Assembly (NCBI GenBank): GCA_902729315.2
Contig: LR746268.1
Coordinates: 3,031,501-3,095,500, forward strand
Reading direction: 5' to 3'
Length of the DNA stretch: 64,000 bases
From: Spirodela intermedia
Lineage: Eukaryota; Streptophyta; Magnoliopsida; Alismatales; Araceae
Position 1 is the first letter of the stretch. Every line of letters begins with the position of its first letter. The position numbers were made by a program, and so were the translations under genes. Of this stretch, positions 48,939-60,150 are shown piece after piece. The notes under the pieces are model-generated. The model ran no database searches. It saw only the letters and a list, made by a program, of their open reading frames with translations, and was not told the DNA's origin.

Positions 48939-49384
48939 TGAAGCGGGCAGCCGATTGATTGTCTGCTAAGGAGAACAATTCAATTCACCCAAGGAAGCAC
49001 AAACTCGGACCCAAAAGCCCACCAATCCCTTCATGTAAAGGACTGATGGACCGCCAGAGTTGTAGAGAGAGAGAACTGAGGAACTTACCACAAGGAATGA
49101 TGCGGAGGCACTGGCTCTTCCCTGGAGGGGATGGCTGGAAGCTATGAGGGAAGACAAGACCTTCTGACGATTAAATAGAGTTTTTGGGGGTGAGATAACA
49201 TTTTCTTGGACCTCACGGTAGGCGACGCCGGCTGACATCATTCCTTCGCCATGGTGTAATGAAAGTTTCCGCTACTGGGGACCGACCACTTTCTATGGTA
49301 GAGAAACGGCGTGGGTTTGACAAAAACAGGAAAATTCCTGATGGCTTCCTGTGATTTGGTAAACGGAGTGATCTTGCTCTATTT
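48939..49384 (-). promoter_or_regulatory. 5' flank of SURNod19-B
   Basis: It aligns with 12270-12597 and then, across the place where copy A has LTR copy 2, with bases after 19230. It therefore shows the locus before the LTR insertion. It holds a CTATTTAA TATA-like motif on the minus strand at 49171-49178, about 235 bp upstream of the ATG. Confidence 0.55.
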
Positions 49385-50705
49385 TTCCTAGGATAGATGG
49401 ATAGATACATAGCTAGATAGATAAATAGATAGAGATAAACATAGATAGATAGAGAGAGAGGGACGGACGGACAGACACATAGATAGACATAAGAGAGTTC
49501 TGACGAGGCTGCGGCACGTCCACCAAATGATGTCATTAGAAAACCCTTTAAAAATCTCATTTAACCTAACACAGTAATAGATGGACATAAGAGACTTCTG
49601 ATGAGGCTGTGGCACGTCCACCAAATGATGTCATTAGAAAACCCTTTAAAAATCTCATTTATCCTAACACAGTATACATTAATACACAAAATGTCAAAAG
49701 AAAATGGACTAAGCGGCCTTCACTACTTTAGTACGACACATGCCTTTGACAATTTTACATTAATTACCGATACTCCCCATTAATGCATAAAGTACAAATC
49801 AACTAATTTAAATTTTAACAGATTTTAGATAAGTCATCTTCATAATATCATTTGTAAATTAATTAGTTTTTGATTTTTTTTAATATAATCAAGTTTGCAG
49901 AAATTATGTCTTGAATAAAATGATGAGGAATCTCTATCTTTTATGCTCAAGCATAAAATATTAGGTTCTTTATCCTAAATATAATTGGCTTGTTGTCAAA
50001 ATAAATCTGTGTTAATACTGATTAAGTCATGTTGATATATTCCAATTTTAGTTACAATTGTATTATTTATTGAGACACTATTGATGATAATATTGTAGTT
50101 TCTTACCATTTTGAATTCAATGACACAAGACTTAAATCAAAGTTCAAAGAAACCTACTAGTGCCCTTCTTGTCATCTATATATCAAATCTAATCACTCTA
50201 AACGAAACATGATAATATAAATTGAGAAACATCTTACAAAAAATTACAGAATTGATTGTCCTAATAAGATAGAAAAGACATAAATCTTGAAATCATACCA
50301 ATAAGAAACATTTATTTTTAGCCCATGATGAGTTAACTGCATGAAACCACAATGAGACTTTTAACAAAATGTTCATTTATTTTTGTAGTTTCATCATTAA
50401 GGCATTTGGTATTAGTATTCATTAGATTAACATTTTTCATCCAATTCAACATGTTAAATTTCTTGAATATACTTAATACATACCTCACTTTAAAAATAAA
50501 TATAGCATAATCAATTTGAATAACTTGAAACCTAATAAAATAATAAAGAAACTCAAATATGTCAGATAAAATTGAGTCATCATATAAGTCTTAAACTCAT
50601 TAACCAAGGAATAAGATGATCTGATATGTATCATGACATTTACATATATGTGAAGGCTTTGGCAAACTCAAGATCTTTTTATCACATATATGTGGAAGGC
50701 TTTGT
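49385..50705 (-). pseudogene. Decayed Ty1-copia element B (RT/RNase H remnant)
   Basis: The paralogue of 19236-20430. On the minus strand near 49900-50010 it reads DNKPIIFRIKNLIFYA, then KIEIPHHFIQDIIS, matching the copia RNase H stretch around DNxSAI and KHIxIRxHFI. A GATA/GACA simple repeat marks its outer edge (about 49394-49470). Copia homology stops at about 50705. It is non-functional. Confidence 0.75.
49484..49677. repeat. 97-bp tandem duplication specific to copy B
   Basis: The block with GGCTGCGGCACGTCCACCAA then ATGATGTCATTAGAAAACCC occurs twice in a row, 97 bp apart. The A copy (about 19305-19400) has it once. The duplication therefore arose after the locus duplicated. Confidence 0.8.
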
Positions 50706-52526
50706 AATGAGAAGAAATAGGTTAGAAGATGGACTAAAGAGAGAGAGATGAGAGATAAATGAGAGATGAAGAATATGGATGAAATGAGATGTAATGAAGG
50801 AAACCCTAGGTCAAGGTCAACCTAGGGGGTTGTAGAAAAGAAGTTCTAAAAATATTTTGATGAGAAATAGTAGTCTAAGTTGAAAATAAATAATCTAACT
50901 ACTAAGAGCCTATCTAGAACCCTAGGTTTTACCCTAGGAAAGAAGGAAATGAGACAAGTAATCAAAGAGAAAAAGATTACTCAACCTGGGCCTCTATATG
51001 TTGCCACTATTTAATCAAAGAGAACTTGGTCAGACAATTCCTTCTAACAAGCTGATATCTAGCACTTTACTTCTTACAATTCAATCCTTGACACTCAACC
51101 TTGCCCCTAAGACCTCTCTTGATCACTCAAGATTACATTAAAATGGAAGAAGAATGGATCTTTAGGGAAAAAGTTATTTCACTCTAGCCAACTACTATTA
51201 GGGCTACTTCCAAAAAAATGAAAAGTAAAAGGGGCGAAGGTGGGGATGTAAAGAGCACGTCTTGAGGATCATGCCCATAAAATTTGGGCTGAAAACTCCA
51301 TCTAGATTGTTAGATATCAATCCTTGTATTCTGTAATAGATGTCATCTCAAATTCTGCATATCTTCTTGCATTCTACATGTGTTCTTTCATTCCACACAT
51401 TCTTCTCACATTCTGCACATCTTATCAACTGATCTCAAACATACTTATCTTTAGAATGAGTAATGAGATTGCCGTTTAGTCCACATACTTTGATGATGTG
51501 TTACTATATAGAGTGTGAGAGATTAACCTTGAGTCTTTGTTTACTTCTAAACACGTAAGTCTCTCATAGGTGATGTTCAAAGGTTCTATCTATAGATAAG
51601 TGTAATTTCAATGATCAATCTTTCACTTGACAGTAGGTTGAAGCTTGGTCATTTCTATTTTATCATTTTGTCCACACAAGACTTTGACATGTCACCATGA
51701 AGGTTACATGGCGATGACTTCTCCACCTCCTTTGTTTCATGAAGGTGGTCCAATTCAACTACCTTGTGACTCATGAGTTCAAAATGTGTCTCAATCACTA
51801 GTCGTGTACTTTTTCTTGAATATCTCAACCACCTTTCTACATCTTGCTGTAGTGCTTCAAATTCAAATTTTGCTCATGCTTAGATTTGAATAATTCAATC
51901 ATTATTTTCCTACTTCCACAAAGCTTGTTTCTTGAGTTCAAATCCTATGTCTATCATAATTTATCTTTTATATTTCAAATATTTTTGTAATGACACTTCA
52001 TTTTTCATATTGCTCAAGTACTACATTTGAATCTCACTAGTGACTTGAATTTCTAAAAATATACGTGAAACTTCATTACATATTTTGACACTTGTTATGT
52101 TGTACTTATAATCAGTGAATATTTTACTACATTACTTCAGTACAAATGAATATCTCAAGAGAGCGACTCCTAAGATTCATTGTTAGTCATACGATTGTAC
52201 AAAACATAATTAACATATATGGTTTGAATATTTGTCAATTAAGCTTATTTTATGATGAAAAAACTCATGATACACATAAATGAATTATACTTTAACTCAT
52301 TCAAGAATAATTCATAAATAAATTTTCTATTGTATGTGTCAAAATATGCTATGTCAGCATCAAGGGCATCCAAACTCTTTGCCATCCTGTGACTATTATT
52401 GTCATCATCACTATTAGTGTAATTGTGCACATCTCCTCTTATCACTAAGAAAAAGAACTTATCACAACTATCGTCATCACCTACTACTATTATGCGTGTG
52501 GTCTCTATCGCCAACATTGTTACTAA
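50706..52526. other. Unclassified repeat-like DNA, no gene
   Basis: A purine-rich stretch (GAGAGAGATGAGAGATAAAT, about 50738-50757) is followed by CCCTAGG-rich bases and AT-rich DNA. No protein motif was seen. The short ORF at 52245-52535 (minus) is Asp/Asn/Ser-rich and not recognised. Confidence 0.35.
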
Positions 52527-55500
52527 TGTGACCAAATCGTTCTATAATAAATGAGATAAATTTAAAATTTATTAAACTAGAAAATATTAATTTTAAGATT
52601 TTTAAAAATATTTTAGATTAAATAAATTAATTTTAATTTAATAAAAAGTTATAAAATAGTAAAAAAAATCAGGTCAATCATATAGATCTAAGATAATATC
52701 TAATAATATTTTATATATTTTTTAAAGAATATAAATAATTTCTAAACTAAATGATGAATATAAAATATATTAAAAAAATTCATAGAAAATTTTTTTGAGT
52801 ACAAACATCAAGATGACGTCAACACCCCAACAAACATAATTCAAGTGGAAATAAAGTTTCACTTAGTGATTCTTACTTAAGTGATTATAGATGATTTAAT
52901 TGATCAAATTAAAATCTGTAAAAACTAGAAGAATTATAATTGAATGAAGAAGGTTTTCGAAACTTGAAATAACACAAACTATCGATAAATTAAATAAAAA
53001 TTAAGTTTAAAGTAAAAAATATAAAGTTTTAGCTTCATGGCAATGATCATCAAAATTTTATGTATTTGAAACAATTATCATTTGGTGTCTACAACCTCAA
53101 AGACTCTCGTTGGACATAGACAACGTAGGTAATCTCTATACCTTCTTGTTAACTCTAGAAATCAATGAGGTGAGTCAATGAATTATCTCTGACAACTATC
53201 ACCTAGTAGAGTGAAATGGCGACTTATGGATCTCCAATAGTTGTCACATGATGGAGATAAGTAAGATAGAGGTGGGGTGTGTCTTAAAGAACTTCATCAT
53301 TCAATCTGCCACAACAAGAAGAGGCCCTTCATCACATCTAGTATGCTCTTAAGAGTTGACGACTAATCTCTTAATAAATCATCCTCTTCTTAAGGATGGC
53401 TTATTTTTCAATCAATTGAAGATGATCTACTAAATAAATTCACGATCTTTTTATCTAGAATCATTCAGCAATTGATAACGATGCTTTGTGAATTGCTTGG
53501 TCGACATTTTTGATGATGATTTAGTGATTCTAGTGGCTTAATTATTGAATACTACTTTATAGTAAAATTATTTAATCAAATAAAAATACGACTTTTGACT
53601 CTAGTAAGATTTGACCTTCATTAGTCGCCCCCTTGTATAAGAGAGCAATATAAGTACACAAATATTTTTCAGTGACATCATAAGGGTATCTCTTTATCGT
53701 TTAGGGGTATTATAAGTATATGAATATTAAAAATAATTAACACCAAACGGTAGCCTAGATTTAGTCCCACATCAGCTATTTGCTATGTTTTGAGACAAAT
53801 ATATAGTAATAGCTCATTATGTAATCAATACAGTCTTCTTCTATGTGTACGATTACTCCTTGCCACACACTTGATTGGCCATCAATGACATGAAAGGGTA
53901 GTGATGCACACAGACCTATACTGGTCATTTTTCTACATTTTATTTTATTTTATTTGTCTTCATTTATCTCAAAAACATGATTATAAAAATAATATAAATT
54001 CACATAAAATCACATAATTAGTTAAAAACTTACACTAATCAACTAAAAATACTATTCACAATTTAACATAAATATAATTCTATTTATCATGAGTTAAGAT
54101 TTTAAATATATTATTAATTAATTAATAACACATAATAATGAAAACTTATTACACCCTCAACTTAAATCATTGTTATCCTTTAGTAATAGAATTATAAAAA
54201 ATATTGTAAATTCATAAATTTTAGACATAATATTTCAATGTGTGAAAATAAAATTAGAAATGATGTGCCTTTAGACACTTAGAATTGTTATATCAAGTAT
54301 TTAAGAACTATGTCAATCACATAAATATTTAAGTAATCTTAAATTAACAATTGAGACTTCACTTCTTCTATTCATATCTTTATCACTTCTTCACTCTTAC
54401 ATATAATTCACAAAATGCTCTACTTATCAATATTCATATGAGAATAACATTGATTATATATTTATTTTTTTCTATGACTTGATTTTGAAGTTTGTATTAT
54501 TTTTCTTCTATTTTTTTATAGTGGATAAGTAACTTTTCTTGTGATAAATTTCGACAATAAGAATGATGTCTCACACCCTCTATATGTACTTTTCATTTTC
54601 AATTTTTTCACATTAATTTTTTTAAAAAAGTGATTTCTCTTCATAAGTCCTATAGATAATGGTATAAAATTCTCTATTAAACTCAAATGATCAATCAAAT
54701 TTTCACATCAAGTAAATACTATCTATCAAGATCGTAAAATAAAAATCTGTAAAATTAAATCCATGTTATCTATCATGTGCCTAGGGAGTATTCAAACATT
54801 TCATGCTACTAAACATTATGCTAACTTAATAATACTCATTCTCATATCTTTAGGTATCAATTAGTCTAATTGATTTGATCTTTCATGAATGTAATGTGAT
54901 GTAAGAAAGTCGTAAGTTAGATAGTTCTATTTTTTGTTTTCAATTTTATTTTCAGGAACTACGAATTTGTCAAAAATAAATCAAAACTTTCCTCCTTATA
55001 ATTGTAATTTTAAATTTCAGCAATATATGTCTAGGGAATTAAAATGTGAGAAAAGGGCTTCTAGATTTTAAATTTTGAGACTGTGTTTTCTATTGTATCT
55101 TTGGCAGTTTGAAAATTGTTTTCTACAATTTCTGACAAAAAACTAGCAAACAAATGTTATAATTTTTCTATAAAAAAATCTACATTCTTTTATAGGTGAG
55201 CATTCAAAAAATACAAACACATGTGCTTAATCATTCTAAAATATAAATTAAAACTTATACTTGAACCCCTAACATGACTTAGTCATTGTATAATATCACG
55301 CAAATTTACAATTTAGAAAACTAGAAAATACTAATTTTCAAATATTTAGAAGTATTTATGAACAAATATATCAATTATAATTCAATAAAAATTCCAAAAC
55401 TAGTAAACATTTCTCAAGTCGATCAGAATATAATATAATATCGAGTAATATTTTAGAATTTTTTATATAGAATATGATTTTTTATAAATTTTAGACTAAG

Positions 55501-57133
55501 AAATAAAAATAAAATATATTTAAAATTCATGAAAAAAGAAAAGAAGAGTGTAGATGTCAAGATGATGTTAGCACCCAACAAACACGAATTGGATGGAAAC
55601 AAAGTTCTGCTTGACAATTCTTACGTAAGAGATTATAGACGATTTTATTGGCCAAATTAAAATCTGTAAAAATCAGAAGAATCGTAATTAAACGAAGAAT
55701 AATTTAGAAACCTAACATCACACAAATTATCACTAAATGAAGTAAAAATTAAGTTGAATGTAGGAAAGGCAAAGTTCTGGCCTCGCAACAATGATCGTCA
55801 AAATTTTATGTGTTTAGGAGGGTCATCGAATGAATCTCATGACATTAAAGGCTCTCCTTGGATATGAATGACTTGGGCATTCGCAAGATCTCTTTTTAAA
55901 GTCTAAAAAATGATGACAAATGTTAAAATAATTAAAAAATAGTAAAATAAAGTTCTAGTATCACAGTAATGATGTGTCAGAATTTTGAGCATTCAGGAGG
56001 ACCATCGTGTAGTGTCCATAGCCTCAAAGACTTTTCTTAGACAAGGACGACATAGGTAATTTTTAGATATTCTTGTAAAGTCTAGAGATCAATGAAATAA
56101 GTCATCGAATCATCTCTGGAGGCTATCATCCAATGAAGATGAGCTGGATAAAGGTTGGGTGCATGTCAGAGAGCTTTATCTCAAGTTCACATAGTAAGAG
56201 GAGGCTCTTTATAGCATTTGATATGCTCTCAAGAGGTGGCAACTTGTCTCTTAGTGGATTGTCCTTTTCCCGACGATAGCTTGTTCATTGATCAATAGAA
56301 GATGATTTACTTGATGGAATCACAATTCTTTTATCATGAATCATTCAACAATTTTAGTAACAATACTTTATGAATCATGTTGACAAAATTTTCGTCGATG
56401 ATTCAATAATTCTGGTGGTTTAATCCTTCACTAGTGATCTGATGGAAAGTCACGATTTAATTAGATAAAAATATGAGTTTTAACTTTGATAAGATTTGAC
56501 TCCTCGTTAGTCGCTCGCTTACATGAGAGAAAGTGAAATAAGTACATAAAATACCCTTACAAAGTGACATCATCAAGCTACCTCCTTCTGATAAATAAGG
56601 GGTATTTGAGATACAAAAATCATAAAATCATTTGGGGAAGTTGTAACCCCAGTTTAGTCCCACGTCAATTATATGCTGAATTTTGAGATGAATATATAGT
56701 AATACAAGATTTGGGAATCAATGAGTCCCGTTCTCACATGTATACAACCATTCCTTGCCCATGCTCGATTGGTCACTAGTGATGTGAAAGGGAAGTGATG
56801 CACACGTGCCCTCATCGGTCCATAATCACTCGAGCCCCTACTCACAGCTCAACCTCAACTACACTTCCAACCCACTTACAAGCATGGTTGGCCAGCAAGT
56901 TCCCCCGTTTTTCTATCTTTTTATTTTATTTTATTTTTCTTCATTTATCTCAAAATCATGATTTTAAAAATTATATAAACTCACATAAAATCACATAATT
57001 AGCCAAAAAATCACATTAAAAAACTAAATACCACTTTTTACAAATTAATATAAATATAAGTCTATTTATCATGAGTTAATACTAGAACTATATTATTTAT
57101 TAATTATTAACTCATGATAATGAAGACTTATCA
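52527..57133 (-). mobile_element. fam-L element with internal region (unit beta): LTR, non-coding interior, LTR
   Basis: Two decayed fam-L LTRs (about 55268-57133 as 5' LTR and 52527-54151 as 3' LTR, read on the minus strand) flank about 1.1 kb (54152-55267) without coding capacity. On the minus strand the interior ends in AAGTTGAGGGTG directly before the 3' LTR, a polypurine tract. The 5' LTR is longer than usual because of a tandem duplication near 55790-56060. It fits a non-autonomous LTR retrotransposon (LARD-like). I found no target duplication. Confidence 0.7.
54152..54161 (-). promoter_or_regulatory. Polypurine tract of unit beta
   Basis: The minus strand reads GTTGAGGGTG immediately before the LTR start (TAATAAG, from TGATAAG). 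It sets the sense direction of the family. Confidence 0.6.
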
Positions 57134-59650
57134 ATCTCATCCTTAGTCGCTCAAGCCTCACTCGTAGCTCTAGCCAACTATGCTTCCGACCCACTTATGG
57201 TCTCGACTAGCTAATAGGTTCCCTCCTTTTTCTATCTTTTTCTTTTATTTTATTTTTCTTTATTTATCTGAAAAATAGGATTATATAAATTCGTATAAAA
57301 GCACATAATTAACCGAAAATTCATATTAATCATCTAAAAATCATTTTTTTATAATTTAACATAAATGTAAGTCTTATCATTTAAGACTAAAATTATATTA
57401 TTAATGAATTATTAACTCATGATAATGAAGATTTATCACACCCCCCCAACTTAAATCACTATTAGTCACTTAGTAATTGAATTATGAAAATTAATAAAAA
57501 TTCACAAATTTCAAACATCATATTTCAATGCATAAAAATATAATTAGAAATGATACACTTCTAGACACTTTGGACACTTATATCAAGTATTTAAGAATGA
57601 TGTCAAGTACTTAAATGTTGAAGTACTCCTTTGAATAATAATATAAGTTTTTCTTCTACTCACATCTTTATCACTTCTTCACTCATAGATATAATTCATA
57701 AGATGTTCTAATTATGAATATTCATTCAAGAATAATATTGATCCTACATTTCTCTTTTTCTATGTTTTAATTTTTGAAGTTTTCTCTATATTTCTTTTGA
57801 ACTTTTTTCTATAGTAGATAAGTAGCTTTCTTTTTTACAATAAGAATGATGTCTCACATCCTCCATATATACTCTTCATTTTTAAGGAGTTTTCACATTA
57901 TCCACTTATTTTGTAGCATGTGTTTTTCTATAGACAATTTTCGACAATGAGAATGATGTCTCACAACCTCCATGTGTACACTTCATTTTTAGATTTTTCA
58001 CATTGCTCCCTTTTTAAAAAAATTCTGAAATATGTGATTTCTCCTCAAAAGTCCTATGTGATAAAAATTTGAAACTAATGAGGTTCCTCTAAAGACAATT
58101 CATGAAAATTACGGAGCATTTGAAAAATTCTTATATTTATTTAAAATTTAACTATAGGTGCTAATGGACTTTAATATTAGATATTAGTGATATGAATTAG
58201 AGATATAATAATTTTTTATGGCCATATAGTTATTCTCAATTTGACTTGTTCTACCTTCAAGATCTATAAAAATTCTTTTTTCTTTCGATTTTTTAGTTTT
58301 GGAAAAAATAATGGATGAATTTTCTAACCTTAGATGTATGGATCTTCTACTATACATAAAATTTTATAAATTTGAGGACAACTTTAATAATTATTACCCT
58401 CCTTTATTTTGATCAAAATTGTTGCTCTTCATTCTTTTCTTTTTTTTCTTTGTAATAAGAAAATAAAAACTAGAATTAAATTATTTTTATGTACTCTAAG
58501 AGAGAACAATATATATCAAACATTATGTAATGCATCCTTAGCACTAGAATTTGATATCCCCTAATCATTGTATAATAAATCACATAAATTTAAAATCTAT
58601 AAAATTATAAACTACTAAGTTTTAGATTTTTTGGAAATATTTAATAATAAATAAATTAATTTTAATTTGATATAGGATTCCGAAAATAATAAGAAATTTC
58701 TAAGTCAATCACAAAGGTGTAAGGTAGTATTTGGTAATATTTCATAATTTTTTTAAAATAATATATTTAAAATAATTTTTAGACTAAATAATAAATATAA
58801 AATATATTTAAAAATTCACAAAAGAGGAAAATTTGGGTGCAGACATCAAGATGATGTCATCATCCTAACAAACATGATTCGGGTGAAAGCAGAGTTTCAT
58901 TTGACAATTTTAATGTAAGTGATTAGAAATAATTTAATTGATCAAATTAAGATCTATAAAAGTCTGAAGAATCATGATTAAATAAAGAATGCTTTTGAAA
59001 CTTAAAATGACATAAACTGTCACTAAATTAAAAAAAAATTAAGTTTAATATATGAAAGGTAGAGTTCTAGCTTTGCGGCAAAGATCGCCAAAATTCAATA
59101 TGTTCAAGAAGGATTACAACCTTCACTGATCTCCCACCTAGATGAGAAAGAGTGACATTAAGTATATGAATATTATTTTCTTGTGACATCATAAGGGTAT
59201 CTCCTTATCATTTAGGGGTATTATAGGTATATAAATATTAAAAATAGCTAATGAATGGTGGCTCAAATTTAGTCACACATTGGTTATTTGTCGAGTTTTG
59301 AGGCATATATAGTAATAGCTTGTTTTGTAGTCAATATAGTCCTCTCTCATGTGTACAACCACTCCTTACCATATGCTTGACTCCCACCGATGATGTGGAA
59401 GAGAGTGAGACACATATGCCTCTTGCTCATGCCTCCACCTAACTATGCTTATGCTTCTAACCCACTTGCAGGCTTGGTGGGTTGACAAGTCCCCTTTTTT
59501 CCTATATTTTTATTTCATTTTATTTCTCTTTATTAATTAATTAAAAACCACTTTTCATAATTTAACATAAATATAAGTTTATTTATCATGAGTTAAGGCT
59601 TAAAATATATTATTAACTAATTATTAACTCATGGTAATAAAGACTTGTTA
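57134..59650 (-). mobile_element. fam-L element with internal region (unit alpha), partly deleted
   Basis: The minus-strand order is: 5' LTR 59650-58549 (with a middle deletion), interior 58548-57439, then the first 305 bp of a 3' LTR (57438-57134) cut off where the LTR of unit beta begins. The interior is homologous to that of unit beta over most of its length (AATTAGAAATGAT, AGACACTT, GAATGATGTCTCACA) and likewise non-coding. A local duplication of about 100 bp lies at 57835-57990. Confidence 0.68.
57439..57450 (-). promoter_or_regulatory. Polypurine tract of unit alpha
   Basis: The minus strand reads GTTGGGGGGGTG directly before TGATAAATC, the LTR start. It is the clearest evidence that TGATAAG is the 5' end of the LTR. 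Confidence 0.7.
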
Positions 59651-60150
59651 GCTACTTATTATGTGATAGGTGATAATATTTTATTTTAATATAATAATGA
59701 ATAGAAAATTAAATTATTTTTCCCAACAATTAACATAGAATATGAATTATTTATGCTCAAAATATTAGTACTAGTTTGAAAGTGATGTGATGAATTTATG
59801 TTATTTTGTTAATTTTTATTATTTATGTCAAATAAATATATTTCCTATTTTAATCCATTTGTTAACATGACTAACAAAGGTTTATAATCTTGAGAATTAT
59901 TTTAAGATTGACAAAAATTACTAATGAAGTTAAAATTAGAAATTTATGTATTTTGACTGTTTGAGGGAACTTATGAATAATATTTTGGTAGTTAGTTTTC
60001 ACTAATTTCGAAATTATCAAAATAATCAGAAAAAAATATAGCAATTCATGACCACATCACAAGGAAGACGTGTTAAGGGTCCATGAGTCAAGTCATTCAT
60101 ATACTTATCATCTCCCATGCACTATTTTCATATGGTGAAATAGACAGAGA
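59651..60150. other. AT-rich spacer, no gene
   Basis: Very AT-rich with no ORF of interest and no match to the LTR family. Confidence 0.4.

Noticed and set aside
49394-49470. GATA/GACA simple repeat, also at 19271-19310
   Set aside because: Ordinary microsatellite at the edge of the decayed copia; not a CRISPR or satellite array.
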